The notes under the pieces were generated by a model that worked only from the letters and a program-made list of their open reading frames with translations, had not been told where the DNA came from and made no database searches. This document shows, one piece after another, positions 7,802-8,149 of a stretch of DNA of 8,149 nt (position 1 is the first letter of the stretch; the number at the start of each line of letters is the position of its first letter). Both the position numbers and the translations under genes were made by a program. The DNA comes from Actinomycetes bacterium (lineage in GTDB: Bacteria; Actinomycetota; Actinomycetes; Propionibacteriales; Propionibacteriaceae): the NCBI GenBank assembly GCA_023436925.1, contig JAEZHJ010000184.1:1-8149 (forward strand), in the 5' to 3' direction.

Positions 7802-7807
7802 ATCGTG
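7802..7807 (-). promoter_or_regulatory. Possible -10 element for a leaderless kdpF transcript
   Basis: The minus strand reads CACGAT here, with 6 bases before the kdpF GTG. It has the A at position 2 and T at position 6 that dominate actinobacterial -10 elements, and the spacing would put the transcript start on the G of GTG. There is no matching -35. The call rests on the missing Shine-Dalgarno and on the position of the upstream repeats. Confidence 0.25.
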
Positions 7808-7808
7808 G

Positions 7809-7828
7809 CGCTCCGGTTGTCCGGAGCG
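7809..7828. promoter_or_regulatory. Perfect 8+8-base inverted repeat upstream of kdpF
   Basis: Arms CGCTCCGG (7809-7816) and CCGGAGCG (7821-7828) are exact reverse complements around TTGT. The repeat ends 13 bases before the kdpF GTG. If transcribed it forms a strong GC hairpin that hides the only nearby GGAG. If transcription starts at the GTG it is instead a DNA dyad at about -14 to -33, placed like an operator. No run of T follows it in the kdp direction, so it is not a standard terminator. Confidence 0.5.
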
Positions 7829-7835
7829 AGGGTGG

Positions 7836-7872
7836 CTGACGGCTTCCTGACCGATCTTGACGATTCCCTGAC
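7836..7872 (+). repeat. Four helically phased YTGAC direct repeats, candidate KdpE operator
   Basis: CTGAC at 7836, CTGAC at 7847, TTGAC at 7857 and CTGAC at 7868 have start-to-start spacings of 11, 10 and 11 bases. Most copies continue as YTGACGR. All face one side of the helix in one orientation. OmpR/PhoB-family regulators, to which KdpE belongs, typically bind tandem repeats of about 11 bases. The array lies 41-77 bases upstream of the kdpF GTG. If transcription starts at or near that GTG, this matches the upstream position of the E. coli KdpE site (about -71 to -55). The repeat is seen directly; assignment to KdpE is inference. Confidence 0.6.
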
Positions 7873-7912
7873 GGAACCAGTGCCGAAGGCCCGCGCAGTA
7901 TCGTGTGGGCCG

Positions 7913-7927
7913 GTGACGGGTACTGAC
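7913..7927 (+). repeat. Second YTGAC-like pair, 10 bases apart
   Basis: GTGACGG begins at 7913 and CTGACGC at 7923, in the same orientation as the four-copy array. The second copy lies 55 bases (five 11-base steps) from the last member of that array. It may be an auxiliary site for the same regulator, nearer the Usp-like gene. With only two copies the case is weaker. Confidence 0.35.
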
Positions 7928-7944
7928 GCCACCGTGCGGAACCC

Positions 7945-7960
7945 CGCCGGCCATCCGGCG
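7945..7960. promoter_or_regulatory. Short inverted repeat in the leader of the Usp-like gene
   Basis: CGCCGG (7945-7950) and CCGGCG (7955-7960) are exact reverse complements around CCAT. It ends 39 bases before the plus-strand GTG. Six GC pairs can arise by chance in DNA this GC-rich, so the function is open. Confidence 0.25.
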
Positions 7961-7989
7961 CCCACTCGGGCTTCCCGGCCCCCACGGAC

Positions 7990-7994
7990 GGAGG
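7990..7994 (+). promoter_or_regulatory. Ribosome binding site of the Usp-like gene
   Basis: GGAGG lies 5 bases before the GTG at 8000-8002. It decides this start over later in-frame candidates such as the ATG at 8039-8041. Confidence 0.6.
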
Positions 7995-7999
7995 TTGAG

Positions 8000-8149
8000 G
8001 TGTTCTTCCACCACGTACCACAACCCAGCCCGGAGCGGATGGTCCCGGTCCCGGGCCGGCCCCTGGTCGTCGGGGTGATGCCCGGCCAGCCGGAACTGGT
8101 CGCCCTCACCGCCGCCGCCTGGTCGGCGGCGCTCGGCGGCGTCCCGCTG
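8000..8149 (+). CDS. Probable universal stress (Usp)-like protein, N-terminal 50 residues
   Basis: The frame opens with GTG after a strong GGAGG and runs off the window end. Residues 1-18 are a proline-rich lead (FFHHVPQPSPERMVPVPG). They are followed by RPLVVGVMPGQPELVALTA and a helix AAAWSAALGGVPL. A first beta strand of the form VVGV, then a loop and a helix ending in ALG, is how actinobacterial Usp domains of the nucleotide-binding alpha/beta fold begin. The loop reads MPGQPE instead of the common DGS, so it is a divergent member if it is one. It is read away from kdpF and shares the control region, which suggests joint regulation with potassium uptake. The ATP-binding C-terminal glycine motif is outside the window, so the call is tentative. 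Confidence 0.55.
   Translation, partial: MFFHHVPQPSPERMVPVPGRPLVVGVMPGQPELVALTAAAWSAALGGVPL

Larger units (their letters stand above)
7796..7999. promoter_or_regulatory. Divergent control region between kdpF and the Usp-like gene
   Basis: This is 204 bases between divergently read genes and the only stretch in the window large enough for the kdp promoter. It holds six same-direction TGAC words (all on the plus strand, none reversed), a perfect 20-base inverted repeat next to kdpF, a second short inverted repeat near the plus-strand gene, and a good ribosome site for that gene. No convincing sigma-70 -35/-10 pair was found on either strand, which fits a promoter that relies on an activator. 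I see no tRNA, small ORF or recognised riboswitch in it. Confidence 0.8.

Noticed and set aside
7899..7904. TATCGT as a -10 element for the Usp-like gene
   Set aside because: It fits the loose TANNNT pattern, but the sequence 17-18 bases upstream (ACCAGT) is no -35, and the TTGACG at 7857 is 36 bases away.
7796..7999. c-di-AMP (ydaO-type) or other riboswitch upstream of kdp
   Set aside because: The region is too short for the ydaO fold on either leader and I recognised none of its conserved elements; only simple hairpins were found.
6537..8021. 494-codon minus-strand frame covering part of kdpA and the control region
   Set aside because: It is out of frame with kdpA, arginine-rich and without domains.
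7709..8023. 104-codon version of the kdpF frame with an ATG start
   Set aside because: Only the last 28 codons match KdpF. The extension crosses the divergent promoter region and even the start of the plus-strand gene, and has no Kdp similarity.

Overview
This window is the complete high-affinity potassium uptake locus kdpFABCDE, on the minus strand, with a partial gene on the plus strand at each edge. The DNA is very GC-rich, codon third positions are almost all G or C, and three of the six kdp genes start with GTG. That pattern, together with the protein sequences, points to a high-GC actinobacterium. I cannot name the genus from sequence alone.

Layout from left to right. Positions 1-206 (+) hold the last 67 codons of a gene I do not recognise. 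It converges on kdpE across a 28-base gap. The minus-strand operon, in transcription order, is kdpF (7795-7709), kdpA (7702-6071), kdpB (6074-4017), kdpC (4020-3433), kdpD (3428-906) and kdpE (909-235). Neighbouring genes overlap by 4 bases (A/B, B/C, D/E) or are separated by 6 (F/A) or 4 (C/D) bases, so the six genes look like one translationally linked transcript. Positions 7796-7999 are a 204-base divergent control region. Positions 8000-8149 (+) begin a gene whose 50 visible codons resemble a universal stress protein (Usp).

How the genes work together. KdpA is the K+-selective membrane subunit, KdpB the P-type ATPase that energises it, and KdpC and KdpF are small membrane subunits that complete the complex. 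KdpD is the membrane sensor kinase for potassium or turgor limitation, and KdpE is its response regulator. All hallmark residues checked are present, so the system should be functional. Placing kdpDE at the tail of the same transcript implies that induction also raises sensor and regulator levels.

The least explained part is the control region. Four same-direction YTGAC pentamers sit 11, 10 and 11 bases apart, 41 to 77 bases upstream of kdpF. A further pair, 10 bases apart, lies exactly five 11-base steps away. This is the arrangement expected of an OmpR/PhoB-family operator and is a good candidate for the KdpE site. A perfect 8+8-base inverted repeat lies between this array and kdpF, and kdpF has no usable Shine-Dalgarno sequence and may be leaderless. 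I see no undescribed protein system, mobile element, CRISPR array or RNA gene.
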